Assembly: GCA_949752795.1 (NCBI GenBank)
Contig: OX457062.1
Span: 93,857,777-93,921,776 of the forward strand
Direction: 5' to 3'
DNA length: 64,000 bases
From: Hyperoodon ampullatus
Taxonomy: Eukaryota; Chordata; Mammalia; Artiodactyla; Ziphiidae
Positions 26,096 to 38,109 of this stretch are shown here, piece by piece. How positions within the stretch are numbered: the stretch's first letter is position 1; each line of letters begins with the position of its first letter. The notes beneath the pieces were generated by a model that saw nothing but the letters and a program-made list of their open reading frames with translations, was not told where the DNA came from and ran no database searches. A program made the translations under genes and the position numbers.

Positions 26096-26769
26096 TTAAG
26101 AAGCCCTTCCACAGATGTTATCCTGTTTGCTCTTCCCCAAGCCGTAGATTATGTGTTTTATTATCCCCATTTTATTGCTGAGCAAACAGAGGCTTCAGAC
26201 ATAGTAACAGACTTGTCTAAGGCTGCAGAGTAAGTAAAGAGGTGGGGACTCTAACCCCAGGCTGGCCAAGGCCCTCTGCTGTCATCTTTCTACCACACCA
26301 GGCTACTTCCCATACATCACACCAGCCCACCCTCCACCCCAAGCTCCAGGGAAGTCCCCTCCTCCAGGAAGCTTCCTGGGATTGCTCAGAGGAGAGCCAT
26401 CAGCCTGTCCCACTCTGCCCATTTCAGCCCGGACACTGGGTCTTAACACACGGCTAACTGGGCATGTCCCTGTCCCTGACGGGTGTGTGTTTACCGCCTC
26501 CTGTGGGTTTGCAAGACATCTCTGCCCGTCTCTTCTCCACATGGCTCTTGGGATCACAACTCCCAGAGGGCAGGGCCTGCTCCCAGGCTCATTCCCCGCC
26601 CTGCCCAGGACCGATGGGGCTGGCTAGCAGCTGGGGCGCATGGGGGCACCAGTGAATAGGGAGCCGTGAAGCAGGGTACTTGCTCCCCTGGTTGATAACA
26701 GACTCCTGGAGAGCCAATTAGTGAGAGGCGTGAGACAAGGAAGAACCAGGGGCCCGGGCACCCCATTTC

Positions 26770-26870
26770 AAATCCTGATGCTGCAAGTGATGTGACCTCG
26801 GGCAAGTTACTGCCTCTCTCTGAGTCTTGTTTTCCTCACTTGTAAAATGAGCCGATTGGACTAAATCCGA
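26770..26870 (+). repeat. MIR SINE
   Basis: TGATGTGACCTCGGGCAAGT, TTCCTCACTTGTAAAATGAG: MIR core. Confidence 0.82.
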
Positions 26871-29309
26871 CTTGACAAATTTCTTGTACCCTGTGCCCCT
26901 GGCAGACATCCCAAGTCAAACCCAGGCCCCATCCCAGGGAGCCAACGCTCGGACCCAGACCCTTTTCAACCCAGCACTGCAGGCACTGCCACCCATCAGC
27001 AGAAGTGGGCCAAGGAGGAAACCCAGCAGACACCGCTGACCTCAGCCAGCACCAGGCAGCAGGCGTCACTGGGACCCTGCATCCACGTGCAGCACCTGAC
27101 TGTGCCCCAAGATCCAGGGGCTGAAAGGTCGGACAGGGCCTTGGCTCGCGCCCCAAATCCTGGGGCCCTGCATCCCCACAAAAGGCAGTTACCTTTTCCT
27201 AGGCCCTCTGCCCCGCAGTCCTCATGCCTACCCTGCCTGCGGCCCTTCCACGTTAACTCTGCCGGGAAGAAATGAGTTCTGGAGGCGTGCCGTTCCTGGC
27301 TCACACTGCGCGTGTAGGGGAGCACCCTGGCGCTCAGGCTTCTGCTCCCAGAGCCTCCTCCTGACTCACAGGAGCGGCAGTGTCCCCACCCTGATCTAAA
27401 AGTCAGAGCTCTCCCCGCACGTGCCACCCCCGCTCCCACTAGACACCCCCGTCCAGTCCCCCTTGGCCCCTGATGCCAAGCTCGGCTGGGTTTGAGGACG
27501 GGTTGAGTGCTTGGGGCCACGGTCCAGGAGGACCAGGGCTGCCCTTTGTACTGGCTCGGCTCCATCACGGGTTGTGTTAATCCCACTAGCCACCGGGCAG
27601 ATGTGCTTTGAGATCTACACAACTGACTCTTTGGTCCCACACGTTTTTGAGCTGAAGCAGCCCATCCAAGCCTTCCAGAGCTGAGGCTCACTGCTAGCCC
27701 TGGGCTCTACCATCCAGGGCCTCTGCACACACGGGGCTCCCCAAAGAGGCCATTCATTCAACAAATACGTATTGAGCACCTACTCTATGCTGGTACCATC
27801 CTAGCTGTTGGGGGTGCAATGCTGAGAAACAGACACAGGCCCTGTGCCAGTGGAGCTCATGTCCTGGGGAGACAGCCAATGACCTCTGCTGACCTCCTTG
27901 AAGCATATGACTGTGGCCTGGCTGGCTTCATGGTCACCTGCCCTTGACCCTCCCCCAGGTGAGCCATTTAAGTTCCTCCCCTACGGGGACTGGAGGCTCA
28001 GGCAGAGACACCTACTGGTTCCTTGGAGAGGCACTGACCACCAGGAGAAGCCACAGTTATAGAAAAAAGGGGCAATGCTATGGTCCAGCTGTGTGACCTC
28101 TGATTACCCGGCTCTTAGAGCATCCGTTATCTCCTGGGTCAAATGGAACCAATAATCCCTACAGTGTAAATTGCTGTGAGGATTTGCCAGGACATATGAG
28201 GATGGACACTTGAGACGTGACAAGAGGGGTAGCATTCCTGGCCCAGGAACATGGGACAAAGGTCCACCCCAGTTCCTGAGGCCCAAGGTCAAGCCCTGAG
28301 CATCCCCCTCTGCTCACCCCTCCCCGAAGAGGAGCTGAGGGGAAGAGCTAGCCCACGAGCCGCCAGCCTGGCTGGCCTCATGCTCATGGAAGCGCACTTC
28401 CTCAGCTGACTTCCCACTTCTCGCCTCATGCAATGGCCTTGTTTGCTTCCAATCTGCACCCTACCTGGCAGATCTCATGTTCCAGCCTATTTACTCTGGA
28501 CTCTGGCAAGACTCTTGCTTTTCAAAGGAGAATGGTACAGTGCTACTTTCCATACTCACCCAAACGGGGTGAGCTTTCTCCACCTAGTTGCCTACCCTTA
28601 GATTTGGGTCATCTGAACTTTTCGGCCCTCTGGTGGGGGGTCTGCAGCATCACCTGGCCTCACAGGAGCTCAAAGGAGCAGGTGGTCACCTTGGTCCTCA
28701 GTCCCCTGCTCCCAGGATCTGATCTGAGGCCCAATCCATCATCTGACAGATTCAGAAGATACTTCTGCACATGTTTAGTAAAGGCCCAGCCCTGGGGGGA
28801 GCCCACCCTGTGCCACTTTGTGTCCGTGCCTGCCACCTAAGAGGCACTCGGGCAATGTGTGCTATAAATGGACATGACCAAGGATCGGGCACCTACCCGC
28901 CCCTGAGGCCAGTCCCAGCCTTGCACATTTCACAGAGCCCGCATGCCCCCCAGCTCCAGGCCATCATCTTCCTGCTAGGGGACGCCATCTGGGAAAGAGT
29001 CTTGAACAGAAACCCAGGAAGAAGAAGGCTTTGCTTCTTGCTCACGAGGTATCTTCTCATCCCCAGGACTGGAAGGAGAAGAAGGGTAGAAGTGGCTCAT
29101 GGGGCTCCAAGGAAGGGTGTAGAACAAGGACCCGTGGGAAGTAGATTTGGCTCCTATGAGGCAAAACCTTCTGATATTTTTGGAAGAGAATCACTAGCAT
29201 TTCCTGAATACCTTCTACACACCAGGCAATGTGCTGGGTGCTCCCACGGGCTCCCTCATTAACAGCTTCCATGGGGAGGGATGGCCTGCCTCACGAGTGG
29301 TCAAAAGCA
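26871..29309. other. Non-coding block
   Basis: Includes a 231-codon minus frame (26,996-27,691) of low-complexity Gly/Ser/Arg composition without recognised motifs, and an old repeat at about 27,750-27,880 (ATTGAGCACCTACTCTATGC type). No supported exon. Confidence 0.45.
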
Positions 29310-29515
29310 TGGCGCAGACTGCTGAGTTTATACCCAGGCTCCACCGCTTACTGGTGTGTCAGCTTGGGCAAGCTGTGCAACTCTCTGAGCCTCAGCTTAC
29401 TCATCTGTAAAATGAGATGATAGTCCCTACTTCACAGGGTTGTTGGAAGATCAACTTAATACATCTCAAGCAACTAGAACACAGTAAGTGCTCAATAACG
29501 TTAGCTTTCAGAGGA
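29310..29515 (+). repeat. MIR SINE
   Basis: CTCTCTGAGCCTCAGCTTAC, TCATCTGTAAAATGAGATGA, CACAGTAAGTGCTCAATAAC: MIR, abutting a CHR SINE at 29,522. Confidence 0.88.
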
Positions 29516-29521
29516 TGAGGA

Positions 29522-29905
29522 GGGGCTTCCCTGGTGGCACAGTGGTTAAGAATCCACCTGCCAATGCAGGGGACACGGGTTTGAGCCCTGGTCCGGGAAG
29601 ATCCCACATGCTGCGGAGCCACTAAGCCCATGCGCCACAACTACTGAGCCTGCGCTCTAGAGCCACGAGCCACAACTACTGAGCCCACGTGTCACAACTA
29701 CTGAAGCCTGCGTACTTAGAGCCCATGCTCTGCAACAAGAGAAACCACTACAATGAGAAGCCCGCGCACCGCAACAAAGAGTAGCCCCCACTCGCCGCAA
29801 CTAGAGAAAGCCCACGTGTAGTAACGAAGACCCAACGCAGCCAAAAATTAATGAATTAATTAATTATTTTTAAAGCAATGTTATTAACAATGTTTTTTAA
29901 AAAAA
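29522..29905 (+). mobile_element. Older long-form CHR SINE
   Basis: Head GGGGCTTCCCTGGTGGCACAG, internal ACAACTACTGAGCC repeats, then AACGCAGCCAAAAATTAATG and an AT-rich tail. A degraded flanking repeat (GAGGATGAGGAGG versus GAAGATGGGGAGG) suggests the tail region to about 29,905 belongs to the insertion. Confidence 0.88.
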
Positions 29906-31269
29906 GAAGATGGGGAGGAGCGGGAGGAAGAGGCAGCTGAGGCTAGATAAGTAGCCAGGGGAGATTCTGTCTGTGGACACGAGGAAGGCACAGGTAGGAT
30001 GCTGGCTGAATGATCTCAAGTTCCTTCCAGGAATAAGATTCTGTGATTCATTTAATCTCCCTGGGTTTCAGTTTTCCCAGCAATAAAATAGGCATTATCA
30101 TTCTTGGACAAATGTTGCTTTATTCTGTGCAACGTTCTCAACCTGGGGAAGAGCAGGTGTGCCCTAGGACCACTGCTTCCGCCATCCGCACAGGCAGTGG
30201 TGGCCTTCAGAAGGCCTCAGGAGTCCTGGATCCCGATCCAACCTCTCAATCCCTAACTCTTGTTTTTGGCTAGTTACTGAAATTCTGAGAGTCTGGAATG
30301 ATAATTCCTACCTTCCCCGTCTAACTCTCAGGTTTGTGGCCCTGTGAGATCCTTGGGGGAGAAGAAATCACCAAGACATCACAAGTTTCTGCATATGTGA
30401 TACCCACCAGGAAGTGGCACTGGCAGCCTCAGCTCAAGGGCCCGTTGTGCTGATGGAGGTTTGAGGTGGGGTGTGGGCCCGGTGACAGGCTCCACCCATG
30501 ACCTCCCCCCAGGAAATGACTCCATGGGGGCCTTCTGACCCCCCAAACCTACTCTAGCTCTCTCTACTCCCAAAAAAGTTTTTGCTGCCTCTAGAAAGAG
30601 AGATGCCTAAACTCCCCCTGTCACCACCCTTGCTGGGGACGGTCTTCTGCTGTGATCTCATGAACCACACTAGGCCATGGAGATGCTGTAAAGATCAGTA
30701 ATAACCACACCGTAACAGCAGGGTGCCTTTGGATTTTTTCCAGGCTCCACGATGCTTCTGAGAGTCCAAGACCCCAGGGAGATCCCCCCGATACTCTGGG
30801 CAGCCATGCAGAGCAGCTTGGACCGGGGCCCTGGGGGGATAGTGAGCACACCGACCCTGGCTGGTCTGGGCAGGGTGAGGCCGAGGACCTCGCGGGGCCC
30901 CGTGTCACCTGAGCTCCATCATGCTCAAACTTTTCGGCTCACGAGAGTCTTGTGAAGGCTTCACGTGGCTGCCTCCTCTGGCCTCCACCCCAGGCCCTCG
31001 CCTGGATGGCCTCCATGTTGGAAAAGACTGGCACACGATCAGGTACCACTGCAGAAGCTCTGTTGGGGGTGATCTTTAATCGTTCCCCCAGTGTTGCCAG
31101 TGCCCTCTTACTCAGGGGTCAGAGGAATCAGGCCAAGGGAAGACAAGCACCGGAGCATCAACAGTCCACTGCTCCCTTCCATGCCTGGCCTCCTTGCCGA
31201 CAGGATGGGGAAAAGGAGAAGTAGCGAGGGAGCCAGAGGGGAGTCTAGGAAATTAGGGGAGAATCAGTA

Positions 31270-31335
31270 CATATTTCACATACATGTGCATGTGTGCACA
31301 CACGTGTATGCATCCACACACGCACACAGAAACTT
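31270..31335. repeat. Degenerate CA/TG simple repeat
   Basis: CATACATGTGCATGTGTGCA and CACACACGTGTATGCATCC, followed by CACACACGCACACA: an alternating purine-pyrimidine tract. Confidence 0.75.
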
Positions 31336-31339
31336 TACC

Positions 31340-31570
31340 ACCAGAGTGTGAAATCAGACCGCCTGGGTATAAATTCCAACTCTGCTTCTTACTAACTATG
31401 AGACTTTGGGCCAATTAATCACCTGCTCTGAATCTCAGCCTCCTCATCTGTAAAATGGGTGTAATAATAGTACCTTAAAGTTACTGAGAGGATGAACTAA
31501 GATCATATATGGAAAGCACTGTGCATCACACTTGGTACATAATAAGCAGTCGATAATTATTAGCTGCTAT
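31340..31570 (+). repeat. MIR SINE
   Basis: TCTGAATCTCAGCCTCCTCA, TCTGTAAAATGGGTGTAATA, and a 3' AATAAGCAGTCGATAATTAT: near full-length MIR. Confidence 0.88.
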
Positions 31571-33032
31571 TATTGTCATTGGTGGTGGTGTTGTGAACGA
31601 ATTTGTCCATTTAACAAGTATATACTGAGTACCTACTATGTGTCAGCCAAGTGCTAGAGACAAAAACCCAAGGCTGTATCCCTGCCCCCAAGGAGTGCAC
31701 AGTCTGGCGCCTTAAAGAATCAAGATCATTCTCCTTCTTAGTTCTAATCGGATTTTGTTTGGATGCCAGGATGGGACCAAATGCTTTGCAGAAGTCTCTC
31801 TTTTCCAGCCTCTCACTCCTGTGTGGAGGCCACGAAGCCCAGTGAAAAGGATGGCCCAGCTCTGCCACTCCCCGCCTTATAACCTGGACAAGTGACTTAC
31901 GTTCCCTGAACCTCAGGGCCCTCCTCTGTCTGGGGCTTGGACTGAACTCACTCTAGACTTCTCTGATGATTTCAAAAAATGTCCCTGCTGCCTCCCAGTA
32001 AGGCCTTCTCACCCTCTCACCGACCTCGCTAGGGATGGTATTCTGTAACATCTTAGGAACTGAACAGGGCTGGGAGAGACTCTGTAAAGATGAAAATGTA
32101 ATCGTACTTCAAACTTCTAACAATAGCAACTGCAACCATTTAACAAGCACTTAGAGCACCTGCTGAGACTTACAGAGGTGGGTATGTCGCTCCTCAGCCC
32201 CTGGCCAACACCACACGATGGGAACTGGAAGACCTGGGATTGGATTCCCGTGCAGTCTGATCCAGGAGTGGCCACCACCGCCCCACACAGCCTCTGGAGG
32301 AAGAACAGGCCCTGCTCAGGCCACCCGACAGGCAGAGAGAAGCAGAGAGCTGTCCCCAAAAGATGACAGCGGCACTTCATCCCTAAACCCAGCCTCCCCA
32401 CTCAGGGGCCCTGCCAGGCTGGACAGCAGAAACTGCCTGAGCTGCCCCGGCGCCTGGGATGTGTCCATCCTCCTTGGCTTCTTAAACTTTTCCTTCTTAT
32501 TAAGTGTGCTTTGTAGCCAGCCTCTCACTTAAACACCTTAACCTCCTCTGGGCTATTGACTTCTATCTTATTAAATCCTCAGCTTTAACTCTGGCCCTTA
32601 AACTCCAATTATAGGTATGTGTTTTCTCCACAGCCACTCTCCCTGTCCTGAGGGGTCACACCCCTCCCTGCTCCCTCCTCCGGGGAGCCTCTATGCCACG
32701 TGATTATCTCACCGAATTGGGAACCCATGATGTCAAGTTTATTGTAGGCCCCAGATTGTAGAGAGAGGAACCCGAGGCAGCAAAAAGTAGCCTGGATTTC
32801 CCGTTTCCAAGCCAGTTCTCCCCCACGGGTCCACAGCATACCCCCTCCCCACCCAAAATGCCCCCCGAGACTGTGCACACCCAGCTTCCCTTTCAGCCTC
32901 TCTATGGCCAAAATACCCCCCCAGCACCCCAAAAAGAGATAACCATCGCCACCTGGTTTTCTCTGCTTCCTCTGAGCAAACTGCTCCCTGAGAAAAGCAG
33001 AAGAAGGAATGAGGAGGCAAGAGGGGGACTTC

Positions 33033-33409
33033 AGGTGAGGGGCGGGGCTGACCCCCAGGTGAAGGGCAGGGCTAACCCCCCAGGTGGGGGCGGGGCTGAC
33101 CCCCAGGTGAGGGGCAGGGCTAACCCCCCAGGTGGGGGCAGGGCTAACCCCCCAGGTGGGGGCGGGGCTAACCCCCAGGTGAGGGGCGGGGCTAACCCCC
33201 AGGTGAGGGGCGGGGCTAACCCTCAGGTGAGGGGCGGGGCTAACCCCCAGGTGAGGGGCAGGGCTAACCCCCCAGGTGGGGGCGGGGCTAACCCCCAGGT
33301 GAGGGGCAGGGCTAACCCCCAGGTGGGGGCAGGGCTAACCCCCAGGTGGGGGCGGGGCTAACTCCCAGGTGAGGGGCAGGGCTAACCCCCAGGTCGGGGG
33401 CAGGCCAGT
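33033..33409. repeat. GC-rich minisatellite (about 15.5 x 22-26 bp)
   Basis: Tandem array of the unit GGTGAGGGGCGGGGCTAACC plus CCCA or CCCCA. About 15 full units and one partial unit are present. Variants alternate GTGAGGGGC with GTGGGGGC, and GCGGGGC with GCAGGGC. Eight units contain a GGGCGGGGC GC box. One third of the units have an extra C, which shifts the frame, so the open frame 32,858-33,361 through it (repeats of NPQVRGGA/NPPGGG) is incidental. Each unit can form a small GGGG...CCCC stem and has G-runs on both strands. Confidence 0.97.
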
Positions 33410-34029
33410 CTCAAACCCAGGACTCAGTAACAAAGGGAGGCCTACCAGCCTCTGGACCCTCACTCCTTCCCCCACCACATGGGCCCCAGCATCCTGGGGA
33501 ACAGGCAGGTCCAGCACTGAGTGGGGGGCCATGGAGGGGAGAAGAGAGTCACAGAGATCAACACCCAGTGTGACGGAGGCGCCCGAGAACCCTCACTCCC
33601 AGCGGCTGAAGGCCCACCCAGCCTTCCTCTCCCCTCCTCACCCACCGTGTTCTACAAACTTATCTCTGTAACAAACACTTACTAAACACGAGTTGAGGCC
33701 ACTTAAATAAGACAAATATTTATTTAGCAGCCGCTCTGTGCAAGGCAGGTCCCCTGGAGGCGACAGGCACAGTAAGTGCTGGGCACAAGGGTCCCAGCGC
33801 CAGGAGGAGAGGACAGAGGGGGCTCCCAGGAGGCTGGGGAGTGAGATTCAGGCATCAGAACCGCCTGGGACCAGCCCCCTGGGCAGCCCATGCCCCTAGG
33901 CACGCGCCCTCGCACAGACTGGTGGGCTGCTGTCCAGGACCCCATGGCCACCCAGGACGACGCCCCATCACCCCGCTCACAGCACGTCTGGGAACACACT
34001 TCCCAGCCTCCCTCAGACCCACATCCCCA

Positions 34030-34620
34030 CCCTGGCCCCCGTGTTCCCGAAAGCGGCGTTACCATCCTCCAGACCGAGACTGGAAATCTCTGGAAATCTC
34101 GAAGTTCCCTCCGACACTTCCTGCTCCCTCATCTGCGAGCCCAATCTGTCGCCACATTCTGCTGCTCCGTGCAAGTGTCGCTCAAGTGCACCACCGTGCC
34201 GTCACCACCCTCCAGGGCCGCACCCCCCTTCGGGCATCGCTCTCCTCTGCCCAAGGATCCCAAACCCCTTTTCCTTGGCTCTCAAGATCCTGCAGCCTCG
34301 AGTTAGTTCTGCCCCGCTTCCTCCCCGAAGACAGGACCCTGCCTCACGTGCCCCGTCCCTTCTGCCCATCACCCAATCCCTGGGACACCCCCTGTCCCCA
34401 CTTGACCTGTGCAGCCTCTCCTCGCCGGGAAGTCCTTCCTCCCATCCCTGAGCTCCAGCCCTGTCTGAACACCTGCTCAGCCGGAGGCCACTGCGCGTCC
34501 ACACCCACGCCGCACGTGCCAACCGTGCCCTCCTGGGCTCTCCGCTGCTCATAACCCTGCTGAAGGAGGCCTTGCCTCCCCAGGTGCTGGTAACCACGCC
34601 CCCATCCCTGCTGGGCTGCA
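34030..34620 (+). repeat. Probable L2 LINE fragment
   Basis: Reads CGGCGTTACCATCCTCCAGA, CTCAAGTGCACCACCGTGCC and further L2-like pyrimidine-rich text. The 237-codon frame starting at 33,841 is Ser/Pro/His-rich and unlikely to be a gene. Confidence 0.5.
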
Positions 34621-35309
34621 TGGAGATGACAGGGGTGCTCAGCTGTTTAAAGAAAGCCTGGGACGTATCTTTTTATAAAGAGCCTCTCCTTCCCTTTTTC
34701 AGGCCCAAGTCTAGGGGAAGCAAGTGGGGTTCTGGAGCCCTCCCTGGTCTGTGACATGGCACGGAGTGGGCTACACCTACACCACAGGGCCCCTGTGAAC
34801 CCCCTTCCTCACCTGTAAAAATGGAGGTGATCACGTCTAACTCACAGGGTCTCGGGGGTGACCGAGTGAAATGAGCAGACTTTGCAGGCAGTATAACATT
34901 AAACTGATTCTCCCCTTCCTTCCCATCATTTACCTCGGCTGGTACTGTGGTTTAAAATGTTTTTTCATATTGGAGTTGCTACCTGTAAGGCATACCCTAT
35001 TTTACGTAACCAAATATTTTTATCAAGTACCAACTATTTCTTAGTTCCTACTATGAGCAGGGGCCGATTTATGGGATGCTGAAGGACAGGGCTTGCTCCA
35101 TTGGAGCCAAGGATGTGAAAAGGCACCAAGCAAAGGCCTTGCTCCTCAGGGGACCTGCCATCTAGGAGGGGAGACAAACAGGGACAGGTAATTCTCCAGA
35201 GCAGGTAGGAGCTGGGAGCTAAACCTCAGAGACAGTGTGGGAGGAGCCACCCGGGGATGCTCCCCAGACACCTCCTGGGCTGACAAACCACATTCCCATT
35301 CTGCTCCCA

Positions 35310-35450
35310 TTCATGCCCACAACAACCCTTTCAGGCAGGTGAGATTATCCCCATTTTACAGGTGAGGCAAGTGAGAGGTTAAGCCATTTGTTCAAAGTCA
35401 CTCAGGGAGTGACACCAGGACAGGAACCCCAGGTCTACCCAGCACTTAGC
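35310..35450 (-). repeat. MIR SINE
   Basis: TGAGATTATCCCCATTTTAC, AGGTGAGGCAAGTGAGAGGT: MIR core in reverse. Confidence 0.82.
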
Positions 35451-38109
35451 AGCTGAAGCTGCCTCCACTTCCTGCTGGGATGGAAGGCCAACATGGGGGC
35501 GTGTGGGGTCCTTCCCAGCCTGCACCTTGTGTGGCTCCAGCTGTACCTTGAAGGCTGGGAAAGGTGTAGTTGGGCAGAAAAGAGGAGGAAAGGAAAAGGC
35601 GAGGCATAGAGTGTCTGGGGTGAGCGGGGCAGAGGGTCACGTCCAGAGGCATAAAGTCAGGGCCAGCATGTGGACGCCATAAACTCCAGGCCACAGTCTG
35701 GGAAATCTCTTCAGAAACCCAGGGCCACCGACGCTCTGGAGACCTGGTCACATGTTACAAATACCATCCTTTGCAGGAAGGCAGGTGTGGCGGCCGGGTG
35801 CCTGCAGGCTGCCCAGGGAGAAGGTGTGTTACCATAACCCAGGGGTGAGCCACTGGAGCCCCAAGTGGGACAGTGGCTGGGGGAAAAGGTCAGGCTGGGC
35901 ACCTGTGGGATGGGGGGAGCCAAGAGTTCCAAGGTGACCAGGCCACGTGCCTGGGAGAACCTGGAACTCTCTGCAGGAGGGGGTCAAGAGGAAGCGATGG
36001 GCTGGGGTGAGGGTGGCAGGACAACCAGGGCACCGGAGCAGCCAGTCTACGGGCAGGGAGAATGCAGAACCAAGGACCAGCCAGCCCCCAGAGCGGCGAG
36101 AGGTGCTGAGCTGACACTGGAGAACGTGAGGGCTCAAGCACGGGATGTGGAGAGGAAGGGCTGAACAGCTGAGACTTTAAAAAGCAACAAGTAGTAGCAC
36201 AAGAGGCCTGGGCTGGGAGCCCAGAGGCCTCAGGTGTGGCTGCAGAGCCTTGGACAAGTCACTTAACCTCTGTGAGCGTCAGTTTCCGGGGGATCAATAA
36301 CAGCTCCCCGCAGGGCAGTGGTACAGACAAAATGCTTGTCTGGTTCAGATCAAGTGAAGTAATTTTTCTAAAAAGCATTTGGAAGACTGCAGAACTCAAT
36401 CCCCACATAAGGGATCCGTACTATACAGAAGCAACAGAGATGTTTTCTTCCCACACATATTCCCTGCCACTACCCACTTGCACCAGCCACATGGCCAACG
36501 GCTTCCTACTCGCTGTTCCTCCTGTTTTCCGCACAGTTTTTCCCCGTCACCCAGGACAGGTCATCCTGCCCTTCTTTCTTCCTTCCTTCCTTCCTTCCTT
36601 CCTTCCTTCCATCTCGGTCGGGCTGAGACCCACACCGGGAGCAGCTGAGGCCCACTGTCCAGGAGGCCTTGCACCCCAGCAGCTGGGACCTTCTCCCTGG
36701 AGCCTCCATTTCTCTCTCACCATGCAAAGTTCCCTTTCCATCCTCAGGGAAAACCACACTGGACAGCCAGACCAAGCAGCAGACCCAGTCTCTAGGAAGA
36801 ATTTTGAGTGCTGGGGAAAATGCTAGCCAACGATCAAGATGCCTAGGGAGGTGGGGTGACAGGGAAAACACAGAAAACCAGAACCTCCTTTCAACCCCCC
36901 TCCACTAACAAACCCAGACACTGTAATGTGTGCATATGAGATTAACTCTCCAAAGGGTCGTGACCTTGAGGAACACATCTAGCCACTGAGGAACATAATA
37001 AACCTGATTAATGATGAGGCATGAGCTGCAGCTTCAGCAAATACGAGCCTGATGATGGTCAGCGGAGCTCCCGGGGCTTCCTTTCCGGGTGGGACCGGAG
37101 CACAGCCGACCTCTCCCCGGCCCTCGCCCCATCCTGTGAGCACAGACACTCAGGGAGCAAACAGGACCAGATTTCCCTCTCAGGTGCCCACTGCTAACCC
37201 AGGCATCCTCTATCCCAGGGGATACCACGCCTGCCATTGGCAGGTGCTCCTGGAAGCATCCCTGTCACTCAGGGAGCTTAGGTGAAGGTAGTTCTCTTCG
37301 TTCCTGGCAGGGCTCCGGGCTCTCGGCCAGTCCTGGGACCTCTCGGTCTGGTCTTGACTGGCACCCACTGCCTGGCACAGGGGCCCAGCCAAGCCCAGAG
37401 GGCCCCTCCTCTTTCCAGATAACCCAGGCCCTTGGGAGACATGCCCAGGAGAGCCACTGGAGGGAGGCAGGGAGGTGGCACCTTGTGGCATCACCAGACA
37501 ACAGCACCGGGAGGAAGATGGCAGCATAAAGTAGAGATGCCAAGAGCTGTGCAGCCAGAGGTCCGGCGGGAGGGAAGCTCGGCCGCATTGCCCCACCACT
37601 GCCAGGCCGGCGGCCCAGAGGGCCCAGGTCCTACCCTGCCGCGACCTCCCCAGCCCAAAGGCCGACTCTCCCCGGGCTCCAACTCCTCCCCTCTCACTTT
37701 CCTCAGCTCAAGGGAGGCAGAGACAGAGACACAGGTGCTCTCGCAGCCCCGAAACCCCTGTCCCAGCTGTCGCAAGCTGGGCACCAACCCTGGCCAGGTC
37801 TGAGCCTCTCACCGCTCTGCCAGTGCTCACTGGGGAGAATCTCAGGCAGCTCCCCTCCCCCTCTCCTCGCCAGCCCCCTCCTGCATCATACGCCCAAATG
37901 CAGGTCTCTAGAGTTTCTCCCTCACTTCCCACTCGGGTGAACTAGGGTGGGATGGGTAGGCGCCTCATTAGTCCAGGGAAAGAGGGTCATTTCTCATAGG
38001 ACGCTATTCCCCCGAAGCGAGACGGCGTGTAGGGTGGGGAGGTGGCGACAGGAGTCCACGGAAGGGGCCGGGGGCAGTCGAGGCAGATGGCAGTGAGGAA
38101 AGGGGGAGG
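35451..38109. other. Non-coding flank of the CpG island
   Basis: Moderately GC-rich sequence with a MIR-like patch at about 36,235-36,320 and the TTCC tract. No exon supported. If the first-exon call is right this is intron 1. Confidence 0.45.
36573..36610. repeat. (TTCC)n microsatellite
   Basis: CTTTCTTCCTTCC repeated to 36,610, a simple tetranucleotide tract. Frames across it (FFLPSFLPSFLPS) are meaningless. Confidence 0.9.

Noticed and set aside
26996..27691. 231-codon minus-strand frame
   Set aside because: GC-rich chance frame. No motif, no start or splice support.
32858..33361. 167-codon frame encoding NPQVRGGA repeats
   Set aside because: Reads through the minisatellite. Unit lengths vary (22-26 bp) so no frame is maintained by selection.
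33841..34554. 237-codon plus-strand frame
   Set aside because: Overlaps L2-like text, is Ser/Pro/His-rich, and has competing frames of similar length beside it.
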